The notes under the pieces: generated by a model
The model's input: only the letters and a program-made list of their open reading frames with translations
What the model was told of the DNA's origin: nothing
Database searches by the model: none
DNA from: Liolophura sinensis
Lineage: Eukaryota > Mollusca > Polyplacophora > Chitonida > Chitonidae
DNA: 64,000 nt
Direction of reading: 5' to 3'
Assembly: GCF_032854445.1 (NCBI RefSeq)
Contig: NC_088295.1
Coordinates: 74,492,028-74,556,027, forward strand
Shown: positions 11,605 through 22,189 of the stretch, one piece after another
Layout: every line of letters begins with the position of its first letter
Position numbering within the stretch: the stretch's first letter is position 1
Program-made: the position numbers and the translations under genes

Positions 11605-11614
11605 ATATATATAA
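11605..11614 (+). promoter_or_regulatory. TATA box upstream of six-Cys peptide gene
   Basis: TATATATAAA, 73 bp before the end of the 5' leader at ATG 11687. The spacing resembles that of the TATA boxes of the secreted-protein exons at 3.0 and 12.5 kb. Confidence 0.5.
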
Positions 11615-11686
11615 ATTATATTTATTAGTATTCCCTTTGAGATAGCATCTATTACTCGGCTGGTCTGCTAACTTTGCAAATAGTTG

Positions 11687-11971
11687 ATGTTTCTTGTGAT
11701 GGTGACCATTACTGCGGTCATTACTGTGTTACTCAGTCTTTTTACCCAGAAGGCTGTGTGCAGCACACACCAACGCCGCACGAGAAGTTGTCATTCTGCT
11801 GGGTGTATTGGCCCAGGGGACAAGCCGCTGTGCAGACGCCGTTTCCTGCTGAAATACAGCCTAAAATGCAAAAAAGTAAAATTACAAATAACATGTTATA
11901 CTTTTACAATAATCCCACCCGAAAACATTGATACAACACTCAGTTTATTGTTCCTTAGTTTCACATTTTGA
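11687..11971 (+). CDS. small secreted six-cysteine basic peptide
   Basis: ATG 11687 opens a 94-codon frame. Residues 1-25 are a strong signal peptide (MFLVMVTITAVITVLLSLF, then TQKAVC). The following chain is basic and has cysteines at 25, 35, 40, 49, 61 and 70. Spacing is C-x9-C-x4-C-x8-C-x11-C-x8-C, with a central GCIGPGDKPLC segment followed by RRR. After residue 70 the frame becomes hydrophobic and low in charge. A possible donor (GTAAAA at 11876) falls after residue 63, so the true C-terminus may lie in another exon. A TATA box sits at 11605. No family is recognised: the spacing does not match insulin, defensin, macin or CCAP patterns that I know. Host defence, hormone or effector roles are all open. 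The gene lies opposite in strand to, and downstream of, the exon at 12180-12531. Confidence 0.5.
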   Translation: MFLVMVTITAVITVLLSLFTQKAVCSTHQRRTRSCHSAGCIGPGDKPLCRRRFLLKYSLKCKKVKLQITCYTFTIIPPENIDTTLSLLFLSFTF

Positions 11972-12038
11972 TGTATTAGTCTAAGCTTAAGCTAAGAATA
12001 ACTTTCGAATAATGCACTATTATCATAACCAGCGCTAA

Positions 12039-12120
12039 GCAATTTATTTTTTTGATTGGTATGAGGAATAACGCAGTGACCAAGAATATTTCACTCTTAT
12101 GGCAGCGGCCATGCTTAGAG
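12039..12120 (-). repeat. SINE family A relic, antisense
   Basis: 'tttgattggtatgagg', 'caagaatatttcact' and 'ggcagcggccatgc' are diverged family A landmarks in antisense order. Confidence 0.6.
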
Positions 12121-12179
12121 AATACACCAATGAAATTCAAATTATTGAAAATGTGGCATTGTGCTAGAAAAAGATTTAC

Positions 12180-12531
12180 CGGGCAGTGTTGAATTTGTGG
12201 ACGTCGATGTATTGTGAGAGTTCCCGCCATACTGCCATCCATAAGGCTTCATTACAGCTGGTGGCATCTGTGGACATTGCCCCTGGGTACACGGAATTCC
12301 TGGGTTTGGCATTAACGGTCCCTGAGGCTGACACTGACCTGGTAGGCAGGGCCCCTGAGGCTGACATTGTCCGCCCGGTAAGCAGGGTCCCCCAGGGCCG
12401 GATCCCCAGGGTATCTGAGACTGTGGCCCCTGACACTCCACTGAGCCGCACCCTGGCCGTAAGATATTGAGAAACCCAAGTGTGCTTCCAACCAAACTTA
12501 CTGATAATAGTAGAAGCTGGATCAACGTCAT
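12180..12531 (-). CDS. first coding exon, Pro/Gly/Cys-rich secreted protein (member 2)
   Basis: ATG at 12531 opens 117 codons plus one base before a donor (GTAAAT at 12179-12174), so the intron is phase 1, as in member 1. Residues 1-19 are a signal peptide (MTLIQLLLLSVSLVGSTLG). The mature chain starts FLNILRPGCGSVECQGPQSQ, nearly the same as member 1. Next come near-repeats of PCLPGxQCQPQG, a CTQGQCPQ segment, a WQYGG stretch and a Ser/Thr/Asn-rich end (HNTSTSTNSTLP) with likely glycosylation sites. Eight or more cysteines are spaced through Pro/Gly/Gln repeats. The TATA box is 73 bp upstream. Function is unknown. Composition fits an extracellular structural or mucus-type protein, or an N-terminal linker of a modular one. 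Frames over the same bases in other registers lack these features. Confidence 0.75.
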
Positions 12532-12603
12532 CGTGAAGGACTACCCAGTAGATCGTGTACAAGTTAGATTACTCTTTAGGAAAAAAAAGAGATAAAAATA
12601 CTC

Positions 12604-12614
12604 CCTTATATATA
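12604..12614 (-). promoter_or_regulatory. TATA box of member 2
   Basis: TATATATAAGG on the minus strand, 73 bp before the ATG at 12531, giving an estimated 5' UTR of about 45 nt. Confidence 0.65.
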
Positions 12615-13523
12615 GGTATTTCGGTATGTGAGTAAAAGACTCTGTGGTTTATACTTCCAGATAGTTAATGACGTGTTTCTGATCGTCCATCCTCGTCGTA
12701 CCATTGCAGTGAAGGGAAGACATGCAGGAAATTCCGGGTAATTCCCGTTGTTCCGGTCAAGGAACATACAAATGCATAAAGACATTGTTCAGCATCATAG
12801 ACTTTATTCAGATGATATGCTAAGTGTCCAAATCGCAGATCTGGCAATCGAATCAGATAAAGCAATATCAAAAGTCAACTTCCTGTCATATCAAAATGTC
12901 AAAAGTCAGATTTCATCAAGAAAAAACTAAGATCAAAATCTCTTTAAAATCTATGTATTTTTTGAAACACTTCCCGACGATCTAGGAAAGACATATATGT
13001 ACGTGTGAAATGGCTAATGCGTGAAATCCAGTACGTATTCCACTACACTTTGTGTTTAAACATTTAAAGATCAATAATAGTGTTCTATACAATAGCCTGC
13101 TATAAAACAAAAAGACAAGACTTGTGAATAAAGTTAATCATTGGTCATTATTTATATATATAACTGATTTAAATCTGACTTACGTTGTTTGAGTCGAGGG
13201 GTGGGTGTATATGTTATTCCAGTACAATATTCTGTTTTATCCATTTCCATCCGTCGCCATGATATATTTCTGGCAGAACAGCACATGAGATCAACATATA
13301 CACAAATCGGCTTGTTTTATTTGCAGTAAGCCTTTCACGTTTGATAATATCGGCATATTTTGTTTGGGAGGAATGCAAAATAGGTTGTATTCTGCCCGAT
13401 ACTGTTTGTACCACTTCTTAGTATTGAATATGTCTGCTACACGTAGAGGTCACTGAAAATATCTACTGTATGGACAACCGCTGGTGGAGATTAATCTCCC
13501 TTTCAAACTGGAGTTTGAACACT
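12615..13523. other. no gene seen
   Basis: Short frames only, no splice support. If the exon at 17783-18001 belongs to a leftward gene, part of this may be its distal intron. Confidence 0.4.
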
Positions 13524-13640
13524 GTATTTATTTGTTTATTTATTTTATTGTGTTTTACGCCGTACTCAAGAATATTTCACTAAGATGACGATGAACAGCG
13601 TTATGGTGCGAGGAAACCGGATGGAGCTTTGAGAAAAACG
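13524..13640 (-). repeat. SINE family A, antisense 3' part
   Basis: T-rich tail, 'gttttacgccgtactcaaga', 'atatttcactaagatgacg' and 'gcgaggaaaccgg' identify the copy. It is truncated after about 110 bp. Confidence 0.85.
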
Positions 13641-15629
13641 CTACACTCTAAGGCAGTTAAGTAAAACAACATCCATACGAGAGTCAAAACCTGCTTTTTC
13701 TGCCAATAATACCTTTTATCTGTCAAAAAGGGCCATTCCCGGTTTCGTGTGTCGGAGACTTCATTTAACAAATGCAATTAAATGGCTTTCAGAAGGATTA
13801 TCAGTTTGCTATTCTGGCTATACAGGCCTAGCGATGTTTGATTCCGGACGTCACGGTTAACTTGGACTAATGTGATCTGTGCAATACGTGAGACGTGAGG
13901 TTTAACCTCATCAGTGAGACAAAGTGAGTCTGGTGTCCATGTAAGCCAGATTGACAATAGCTCTATAGTCCGTGCTGCGCAGACCGCTCATTGTTATTAA
14001 GGCGATAATGTGCGTGATGATAGCACACTTCTATCGGGCGTTGTCTTTTTCTGTGCGCCGAATTTGATTACATGTATGTCCACGTGAATGCTCGCATCTG
14101 AAAACATCTCTGCTCAACATCGTGCTCCTCTTCTTACCGTTGTGGTGATGCTGTTCTAATCTTCTTTTTGACAGTCAGGCTCAACTGATATTTCTCTGTG
14201 TGTTTTATATGTCAGCCAGCAGCTTTTCCGGAAAAGCTATGGATGAGTTATGAATCCATAATATAACATATGACATTTGCGCTTCGTCACATATTCTCTA
14301 CAGACTACATGTATGGCAAGACTTCCCTCTATTGCGGCGTGCATAGAATACAAACGTGTTGTTTGCATCACACAATTGTCCACAACGAAGTAATAGTCCC
14401 CAGAAATTCTCGACTCACAAAAACACAAATAGAAAAACTTGCGATATAACAGAGGAGCAAAGGTTATAATTAGAAAGAAACATCACTACTGCAAGATTAA
14501 CAAAAGGGACTTTATCAGCTTTTGCGCTGGAGGGTACTATTTTCATTTTATACAGCGTGTAAAAAATGTTATTGTAAAATTATATAATTGAAGCAAAGCT
14601 CCGTTTTTAATACCAATAGTTTTGAGATTTACAAAAGGTAAGAAAATCTGGTTCTCAATGGCAAAGGCCAACATCAAACATATCGATGAACCCAGTCTCC
14701 CTGGAGCGATCAGAGTTACTAGTTTAGGATGTGAATTTAGTGACATTTACACGAAAATTCACCGGCAATGAATCCGCTCTATGCGTCTGATGGACATAGG
14801 GGAAGTTGTTCGACATAAATAACGCATACATGAGTATGTGTCCTGCTTCCACTTTTTTTTTGTATATACCCGGTATGAGTCGCCATCAATATATGTAAAT
14901 GATCAAGTAAATTAAGTCTGACTTTCTTGTGTATTATATGCAAAGTTATAATCTGTTTTTCTTTCATCTAAATGCTCATTTCAGAACACATTGTATTGAT
15001 ACAGAGTGCTCTGTACCACAGAGTGTTAACGTGAAATGAAAATCAATTTATTTCCCTTCTTTTCTACTTTTGTCTTTGGTCATTCTTAGATAGACTGGTC
15101 TCCTTTGACATTTTAGAAGCTAAACATGATTTCGCTTTGAAAGAGAGCCATTACATGTGTTTAGGGATATGTTAAACATGTTGAGGAATACAACACATTA
15201 AGGATTCCAACGTGTAAAAAATAACGGACAAAATATGCGCTTAGATTTAAGTTTAGGCTTTAAATGCAAAAACAAAAACAACACCCATGTACCTCGTTGT
15301 GAGATAAAATGATATACATATTTATAGGCTTTATTAGGTAGCTACATGTTGTGACCATCTAAGGTAAAGTATAAAGGTAAGGTAAAGCTATACGTTCCGT
15401 CATGTACCTAAATGTAGGCAACTTTAGGTTGCTGTTCTGATACCGCAGTTGGTTTCGACACGACAAACGGACAAATTCCGTGGCGTAAGATTGAGCCTGT
15501 TCACTGAGCCTTGGTGACAGTAGGCGGTTGACTACCGTGTTGATGACCGCGTGAACACTTGTGCATAATAACCTTCACTGAAGATTTCTTGCCTTCAATA
15601 AAATGTGAGAAGGTTGGTCATTAACTTGC
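13641..15629. other. no gene seen
   Basis: Several 60-70-codon frames on both strands without start context, signal peptide or splice sites. No repeat family recognised. Confidence 0.4.
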
Positions 15630-15740
15630 CAGTGATCGGTGGGTTAACGCCGCACCCCAGTTTCCTTCACACATAAAACTAATCCTCGTGGTATAAGTGA
15701 AAATTCTTAACTTTTCCCATAAGAACAATCAAGTAAATAA
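15630..15740 (+). repeat. SINE family A relic
   Basis: Diverged core ('ccccagtttccttcac'), 'gtggtataagtgaaaattct' and an AAATAAA tail. Confidence 0.55.
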
Positions 15741-17082
15741 ATTGTTCTGTCTTCAACATCTGCCTCAGAATGTACGTGATTCAAGAAACATGATGACGTC
15801 GCCGTCTTTATTTTAACATTGTTGGCGTATTAAGATAGACAGCTGCTACTTACTTGATGGACTTTCGCTGAGTTGGTGAAAGTGTATTTCTCACCCCTAT
15901 TGTTATATAAGAAGACTTATAACAATATCATTCTAACCATTGCAATCTTAGAACTTGCAATATCAAAAAAAAAATAGCAACAGTATAGAAAACTGTTCCA
16001 CCTCAGTATACTCTTATATGCATAAAGCACTGTACAAGAGAAATCAGCCATATTTTGCTAATTTTGGCCTATTATATGTTTTAGGCGTATTACAACAGGT
16101 ACACCATTTTCGTCTGAAAGTTAGACCACGTGTAAGTATTTGCTATCACTGTTTCATAAATAAGAATAATAAATAGAATAATAAATAAATATTGATATTT
16201 GATATATTTCACTGAAGGAGGTAACTAGATAGAGGTAGACGGAACCCACTTCACTTCGCCATGAGCGTGGCAAACTACCTAACAAAAACAGTTTCCATAT
16301 GAAATTACTATTTCTTAAATGTGCAACTAAACCTCTCACAAACCGAATAAATAATTATCTTCATAACAAGAATAAGATGCTTGTTTGATTTGGAAGAACT
16401 TTGTTCGGTTTGAAAATTCTTATTTTGGAAGATGATTATTTCGTTTGTGACATGTATCTGTGGTGTTCTTCCCTTTATATAGGGTTGTGTGTGACCAAAC
16501 ACAGCCTAACACCATGGAAGAAAACGTCTCGACGACGGCCAAGGTGACAAGGGTAAATCGACAATACATCAAGACTCCGCAGACCGTATGGCGTTATACA
16601 ATAATGCTTTATAATTACAGCTTAATGTTTTGCTGTGGTTAAAGTGGCCGCACACAAGATATTGTGCCCGTATTAGAACATCGGAGTACAACCTCAGTGT
16701 TGTACTCAGTGTTGTACTCAGCATCATTCATCATTATAACATAAACGTGTGCAGAAACTCTGGTTTACTTTTATGAATATAGTCCTCATCCGTTTCCTGA
16801 TGGCCACGTCAGATAATGCACACAGTCACAAGTTCCTTCACGTGTGTCGTCGTCACGTTAACGATGGCAAAAATGTACACAGTCATGTGTCTCGTGGCCA
16901 CGTAAAATAATGTAAACAGTTACATTTCCTACTATATACCTTGTGAAGATTGTGAATATGTATGGTAGTGTTGAGATTGCTGGTGGAGACCGGCATGTAT
17001 GGTACACACATTTACACAATCCATCCTATACCACATACCCAAGTATACAATGTATCCCGATCCTAAATGTACGTTAAATATG
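15741..17082. other. no gene seen; small degenerate repeats
   Basis: Contains a doubled 'agtgttgtactc' at about 16697-16722 and a degenerate repeat at 16800-16925. The frame 15955-16176 ends near a GTAAGT (16133) but lacks a credible start. Confidence 0.4.
16800..16925. repeat. two diverged copies of an ~75-bp unit
   Basis: 'ggccacgtcagataatgcac' near 16802 recurs as 'ggccacgtaaaataatgtaa' near 16895, each followed by 'acagt(c)aca'. Confidence 0.5.
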
Positions 17083-17194
17083 TATAAAAGCGCAGCCCTG
17101 TATGTTGGCGCAGAAAGGACCTGGTATGGTAAGGTGGGGAATCGGCCCACCTGCAAGAAACTATCCATCTCAAGGAGCAAACCTGACTACAGCT
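17083..17194 (+). promoter_or_regulatory. TATA box and possible 5' exon
   Basis: TATAAAAG at 17083-17090 predicts a start near 17113. A strong donor (GTGAGT) follows at 17195, so 17113-17194 could be a first exon. The frame from the ATG at 17126 is not signal-peptide-like, so the exon may be untranslated. The candidate exon at 20537 on the same strand could be downstream, but nothing links them directly. Confidence 0.35.
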
Positions 17195-17782
17195 GTGAGT
17201 AACAGGTGCTGACACACTCGTAAGCTTATTTCTTTTCTCATTTCTGTTTTATTCTTCATTTCCTTTTCCGTCTTAAAAAAGCCCCAAACCCGCACTGAAG
17301 CGATGTACAATGTATAGGACATTAAATCGAAAAAATGGTAGCCTACCCCAGACCAATCACACCGATATATCTTTTTTGCATTAGACAATGTAGAGAGCGT
17401 AAAATGTTAATGATAGACGACCAGTTGTGCTCTCAGCAAGGATTCACGAATGAGTTCGCTATGGTAGTTGCCACACGACACGTAATACCATGCCTTATTA
17501 ATTACCCATTTCAATCCACAAATTGGGGTTTTTTAATCAGACAGTATTTTTAGCGAGTTATTACTAAGCAACCATCTCTTTTATGGCCATATAACTTTTA
17601 TGGGTGCGTCGACCAAGTTTTCGTACGTCTGATTCAGAGATTTATAGAATTGTGCAGGGATTTTGATTTTTTCACTTTCTTATCGTTTGTTCGCCTTACC
17701 GTGTCGAGTCCTTTACATTTGCACTTTGCTCCAATTAATTGGAAGAATGAAGATTTACACCGGAGAAAATATATTCACTTAC
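17195..17782. other. no gene seen
   Basis: Only weak frames. A minus-strand gene from 18001 would have its first intron here. Confidence 0.4.
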
Positions 17783-18001
17783 TTGGTGATGATTCAGTTG
17801 TGGTTGACCCAGTGGGTAGGCATGGTAATTGTACTGGGCGGGGGGGGGGGGGGGGCATTTAGGGTGGTCCGCCGTGTCAGGTGAGCTCTGGAAAGACCAG
17901 TACATATGAATCTTCGATGGATTCAACACAGCCATAGATGAGACGTCGTGTCGCAGGTATGAACCCATGAGTACCACAATACCAACAAGAAACATCTTCA
18001 T
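17783..18001 (-). CDS. first coding exon, Pro-rich secreted protein
   Basis: ATG at 18001 (a second in-frame ATG two codons on) opens 73 codons ending exactly at a donor (GTAAGT, 17782-17777), so the intron is phase 0. Residues 1-22 are a signal peptide (MKMFLVGIVVLMGSYLRHDV...). The mature part contains one cysteine, a run of five prolines, and a His/Gln/Tyr-rich end (QYNYHAYPLGQPQLNHHQ). The proline run is coded by an unbroken 16-base C tract (17840-17855), an unstable site at which slippage would shift the frame. A TATA box is 118 bp upstream. It shares strand, layout and a Pro-rich first exon with the exons at 3.0, 12.5 and 22.6 kb. The sequence is not clearly related to them and the intron phase differs. 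Function unknown. Confidence 0.55.
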
Positions 18002-18118
18002 GACCTGGAGTTAGAAGTTGTTTATAAGAACGTCCGTGGAAATGCCTAGAGGTAGTAGTCCCTGAATAGCTCCGATCTAAACCAGCAGGTGTAGTGAGAT
18101 GCTTCTTCAAGCGTCACC

Positions 18119-18126
18119 ATATATAT
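18119..18126 (-). promoter_or_regulatory. TATA box of the 18.0-kb gene
   Basis: ATATATAT on the minus strand, about 118 bp before the ATG, implying a 5' UTR near 90 nt. Confidence 0.45.
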
Positions 18127-19506
18127 GAACAAGGGTTGTGAGGCTATCGTAATTCTGTTGGGAATTACGTACATGAAAACAGTACTTTTGTATCTGAGGA
18201 GCTTCATATGTCAGGAAAGTAACCTTTTCATTGCCACAACAACAAACAAATGGTGTGACAAAGGCACAGTAAGGACAAATAAAAGCTGTAAACATGGGGT
18301 TGTCCTGACACATCTGGCATTATGATTGTCATACACCGTTGAAGAGGATAAACTCGTCACGGAAAAACTATTGTTCCTTGCCATCATTTCGCTCCGAAAG
18401 TGTGCCTTTTGGATACCTTATATACTTTCAGCATTCTTGACGACGGGGTGGCAATGAACGATTTTAAGTCAGGCCAAAGACAGTTACTCGGAACTGCGTA
18501 TTCGATAATACGATAGTTCGTTAAATAGGATTAGGAGATTCGCATCCTTGTAACTTACCCTCCAATCGCTAGGACAGACACAGTGGAAGTTCAAATCCGG
18601 TCGTGGACAGAGAATTAGTAGATTTACCCGCTCTCCTCGCTGTGTGACCTTAGTGACAATAGACAGCCAATGACGCTCATGTGGCCATTTGCGGATTCTG
18701 TAATGCCCACTGAACACCACTGGTCTTCCGTCAATAGTGTGTGCATAACTCTACGTCATAAGTCATTCGTCATAAGTTTAACAAAGTTCGTTGGTTTATC
18801 CCTGACAATATGCCCATAAAAGCTAACATCAATGTGTAAGAGTGAAAATCTTCAGCATGTGGTCGTATACAAATATGAAATAAATAAATAAATAAATTAA
18901 ATCATTAAATTGTCGTAGCCGTAGGTGGACTCGAACGCACTAAGTGGTGAACGGCCACTGGTTGGAAATAACCCCTCGGCCCGAAAGGCCCCACGGTGTT
19001 CTGAAGAGCCTCCTACTGAGCGACAAAACACAATGTTTGAATGCCGTTGGTTGTTTGCGTTCTAACCTACACATTCATGGCCATGGATATATCATAATAC
19101 GGGTCAAAGCGAGACAACCGTATTGCTATTAGTACTTTTGTCAGGATAACTCTCTGTTCCGGAGGGGTTATTTACGTTTGGTATATATACAGCTGGTTTG
19201 TCTTGCCTCCTAACACCTCCCCCGCCCCCACCCCCAATACACTCTCTCATCAAAAATAGGAAAGGACTACTAATTTTGGCAATTACAATCCAAGAACTTA
19301 TCAAACACCCCCAGTTAACATATTTTCATGAAGTCCCGTATATCTTGTGTTACCACCAGGGAAACAGCCTGGTAGCAGATCCCTTTAAAGTAACAAAACG
19401 CTCTATTCCGTACGATGGTGTCAGAGTTTCTGTCTGGTTTGCTCGCTGAGTGTGGGTTTGATTGGAGCGCAACAAAACGCCTGGTAGCAAACCATGCACC
19501 GGGAAG
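18127..19506. other. no gene seen; possible old tRNA-derived repeat
   Basis: At 18870-18965 an (AAAT)n run is followed by 'gtggactcgaacgcac', which resembles an antisense Pol III B box, so a diverged SINE is possible. A similar sense box, 'gaagttcaaatccgg', sits at 18586. A minus-strand frame across 19104-19304 includes a Gly run from a C-rich tract and is not called. Confidence 0.35.
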
Positions 19507-19529
19507 CCAATCAGAATTCATTGACGTCA
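19507..19529. promoter_or_regulatory. CCAAT box next to a perfect CRE
   Basis: CCAAT at 19508-19512 is followed by the palindrome TGACGTCA at 19522-19529. This pairing is common in CREB/NF-Y promoters. No transcript start is evident nearby. Confidence 0.35.
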
Positions 19530-19656
19530 TGTGAGTGTTGTTGTTGAACTTTTGGCCAGTTTGGACTACTCTGTTATAAGTCTCCCAAAAGCCCAGACTC
19601 TCATGTATGACTTTATACCCAGGCCTGTAACGGAACAGTTCAAATGTTCAAACGTC

Positions 19657-19915
19657 CCTTGGGGCCTCCGTGGCTCAGTCGGTTAGCGCGCTAGCGCAGC
19701 TTATTGACCCAGGAGCCTCTCACCAATGCGCTCACTGTGATGTTCAAGTTCAGCTCATGCTGGCTTCCTCTTCGGCTGCAAGTGGGAAGGCCTGTCAGCA
19801 ACTTGCGCATATTCGTGGGTTTTCCAAGTGGTCCTTCCGATTTCCTCCCACCATAATGTTAACCGCCGACATATAAGTGAAATATTCTTAAGTACGGCGT
19901 AAAATAACGTTTAAA
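19657..19915 (+). repeat. SINE family A, full length
   Basis: Best copy of family A here. The tRNA-like head 'ggggcctccgtggctcagtc' has an A box (TGGCTCAGTCGG) and a degraded B box (GTTCAAGTTC). The body includes 'gaaggcctgtcagcaacttg', 'gatttcctcccaccataatg' and 'aagtacggcg'. It defines the family for the truncated copies. Confidence 0.92.
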
Positions 19916-20039
19916 AAACGTCCCTTGACAAGTCATAAACAAGAAGTACCTGCTGCTGTTTAAGATTATTCCGTCAACTAAATATCTAAATTGAAAAATG
20001 TCGCGATAGCGACCTTTTAGTCCACGAGGGTCCTCTCCA

Positions 20040-20150
20040 GTTCGTCCAGCAACCTGCGGATGCTCCCTCTATAATGATAGCCGCTGTCGTATAAGTGAAA
20101 TATTCTTGTGTATTGCATAAAACGCAAAGCAAATAAAAAAAACAAATCAA
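20040..20150 (+). repeat. SINE family A, 3' part
   Basis: 'cagcaacctgcggatg', 'ccgctgtcgtataagtgaaa' and an AAATAAA tail. Confidence 0.8.
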
Positions 20151-20536
20151 TTCTAATCACAATTATCATGGTGTGTTTCAAGGATTTATTTGCATTTCAA
20201 ACAATATACCGATCGCACAGGTGTTAAATGCCTTGCTCCTAATCTTTGGATTTTATGGTGACAGATGATAAAGGTTTTATAATTACAACGTTCAGTTTCT
20301 GGGTGGTGGAATTGGTCGTACACAACATAATGCGTTTTGTACAGGACATGATAGTTGAACTGGAACGGTGAAATCTGCGATGTCACAACTCTGCGTACAT
20401 ATGCCGCCTGCTTCGATACAAGCTGAAAACAAAAAGATTCAAACTGCTAAATGAGTTGGGCATTTGAATCAAAATCTTCACGTTATTTACCCCAGTTTGC
20501 ATTAATTCTGCGTTTTAAACCTTATTGTATACTTAG

Positions 20537-20790
20537 TGGGAAAAGATATTCCACAACTACACATCACTCTACCATCAGTAAATAAGCTGCTGATGAAACT
20601 ACCACCGCCTGACAACGCTTCTGACCTACTACACGTCACGGGAAAGTCATACTGGAAAAGCCCTTACTTCAGTGAATACGTGTTAACTATACCGCCACCA
20701 TATCCTCCAAAATTACAGCAGTCACTTGAAGTATTTAACCAAATTTATGTCAGTTTGGTAGTTCTTTTATATAAAAACAAAATTGCATGA
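20537..20790 (+). other. candidate coding exon, unknown product
   Basis: An acceptor-like tract ending in TTAG at 20533-20536 precedes an 83-codon open frame ending TGA at 20788. The peptide has ordinary composition with Pro-rich patches (KLPPPDNAS, IPPPYPPK) and an aromatic SYWKSPYFSEY segment. No domain is recognised. It could be a terminal exon of a plus-strand gene, perhaps starting near 17.1 kb, or a chance frame. Confidence 0.25.
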
Positions 20791-22189
20791 AGTTTATTCA
20801 CAGGTTAATGTATTATTTAAAAAAACGGATATGACGTCATTCTGTTTAGTTTTCCTAGTACGGTGGGTAAAATTCATACATCTCATTGTGTTTAATTCAG
20901 TTGACGAATCTTTAAAAACTGATAAAGGTATCTTCAAGAACGGTTTTTACCCGTCTTTATTTTAAAGGTAGAGATAATTCTGGATGAGATTTGAACAATC
21001 CTTTAACAAACCCCCTAATTCTTCGTGAATGAGAGATGCAGAATCCTTTTAAGCTAATTCGGAGGGTGTGAATGAACTTCAGTCTAAACAGTTACAAGAT
21101 ATTGGTGATAAAATTTCCCTTTGCCGTGTCATTTGCCGTAGGCTTATTTCACCAATTTGTCACACACTAGGCTCAACTACAGCACGACAGAAATACAGTT
21201 TTTGGTACTTTTTGCCTCTGGAATCTTGTACTTTCTTAACAAAAATCGCAACAAATTAAAACTTATTACTTTCTGGACTATAAGTAATGCCCTTTCATTT
21301 CTAATAAGCTGATCTGAGATTTTTCTTTCCTTTAAATGAGCACTAGTAAAGCCATACATACATAAAAACATGATAGTATGTTATCCGGCATGTGTCTTAA
21401 GTAATACGAGATTCTACTATTATCGTCTTTATCGATTTATCGTTAAAATCATTACTTTTATTTTTTTACTTTTATTAATATCGTCTTGAAAGTCAAACAA
21501 TTTCATTGTCGAACAATTTATTTCTTAAGCATGCGATAGCCTTTATTGCCCATTAATGGCTGAATGTAACTACAATGACAACACGTAAGTTGAGTGCAAA
21601 TGTTGGCATCTTGCATGTAGTTACAAGCAACTTAGTTTACGATGGATCTGAACGACCAGGTCCAGTTGCTCAGGATCACTTTGTAAATAATTTTTGTTTA
21701 TACATTTTCTACAAGAACAACACCAGACAACGTGTTGAAAAAAATAAATAATGGGTATTAGAATTTTTCATCAATAAGCTCTAAATGATAACATCAGAAA
21801 GAGTCATTTGCGTAATTAAATCATAGGGAATTAAAATTCCAAATTTTAACCTACAACCTAGTAGAATTTTTTTTGCTAATTATCACACGCTGCTGTCAAT
21901 GAGGTGCGGAGGTGATATCACACAGAATACGTTAGACTGGCGACTCGTTGACCCAATGCAACAGCTGAAAAGTTGAAATATTCAATTCCACATATTAATG
22001 TCCGTGAAGACGAGGAAAGTTATAATGTCTCTGTTGTTTCCAACATATTACATTCAAACATACCTACGTTAAACCCAAGCACTCACTCACAAACATTTTA
22101 TTTCTCCTACTTTAACCTATTTTATTTCTCGCGTGGGGCGGCTATATCCACATTCTAGGACACCATTTATATAACACTGAAATACTTAC
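20791..22189. other. no gene seen
   Basis: AT-rich, with a perfect CRE (TGACGTCA) at 20832-20839 and, at about 22066-22092, a family B SINE 3' fragment ('cgttaaacccaagcactcac'). Confidence 0.4.

Noticed and set aside
12176-12562. Alternative 128-codon frame and an opposite-strand frame over member 2
   Set aside because: The frame at 12180-12531 has the signal peptide, paralogue match and donor; the others have none.
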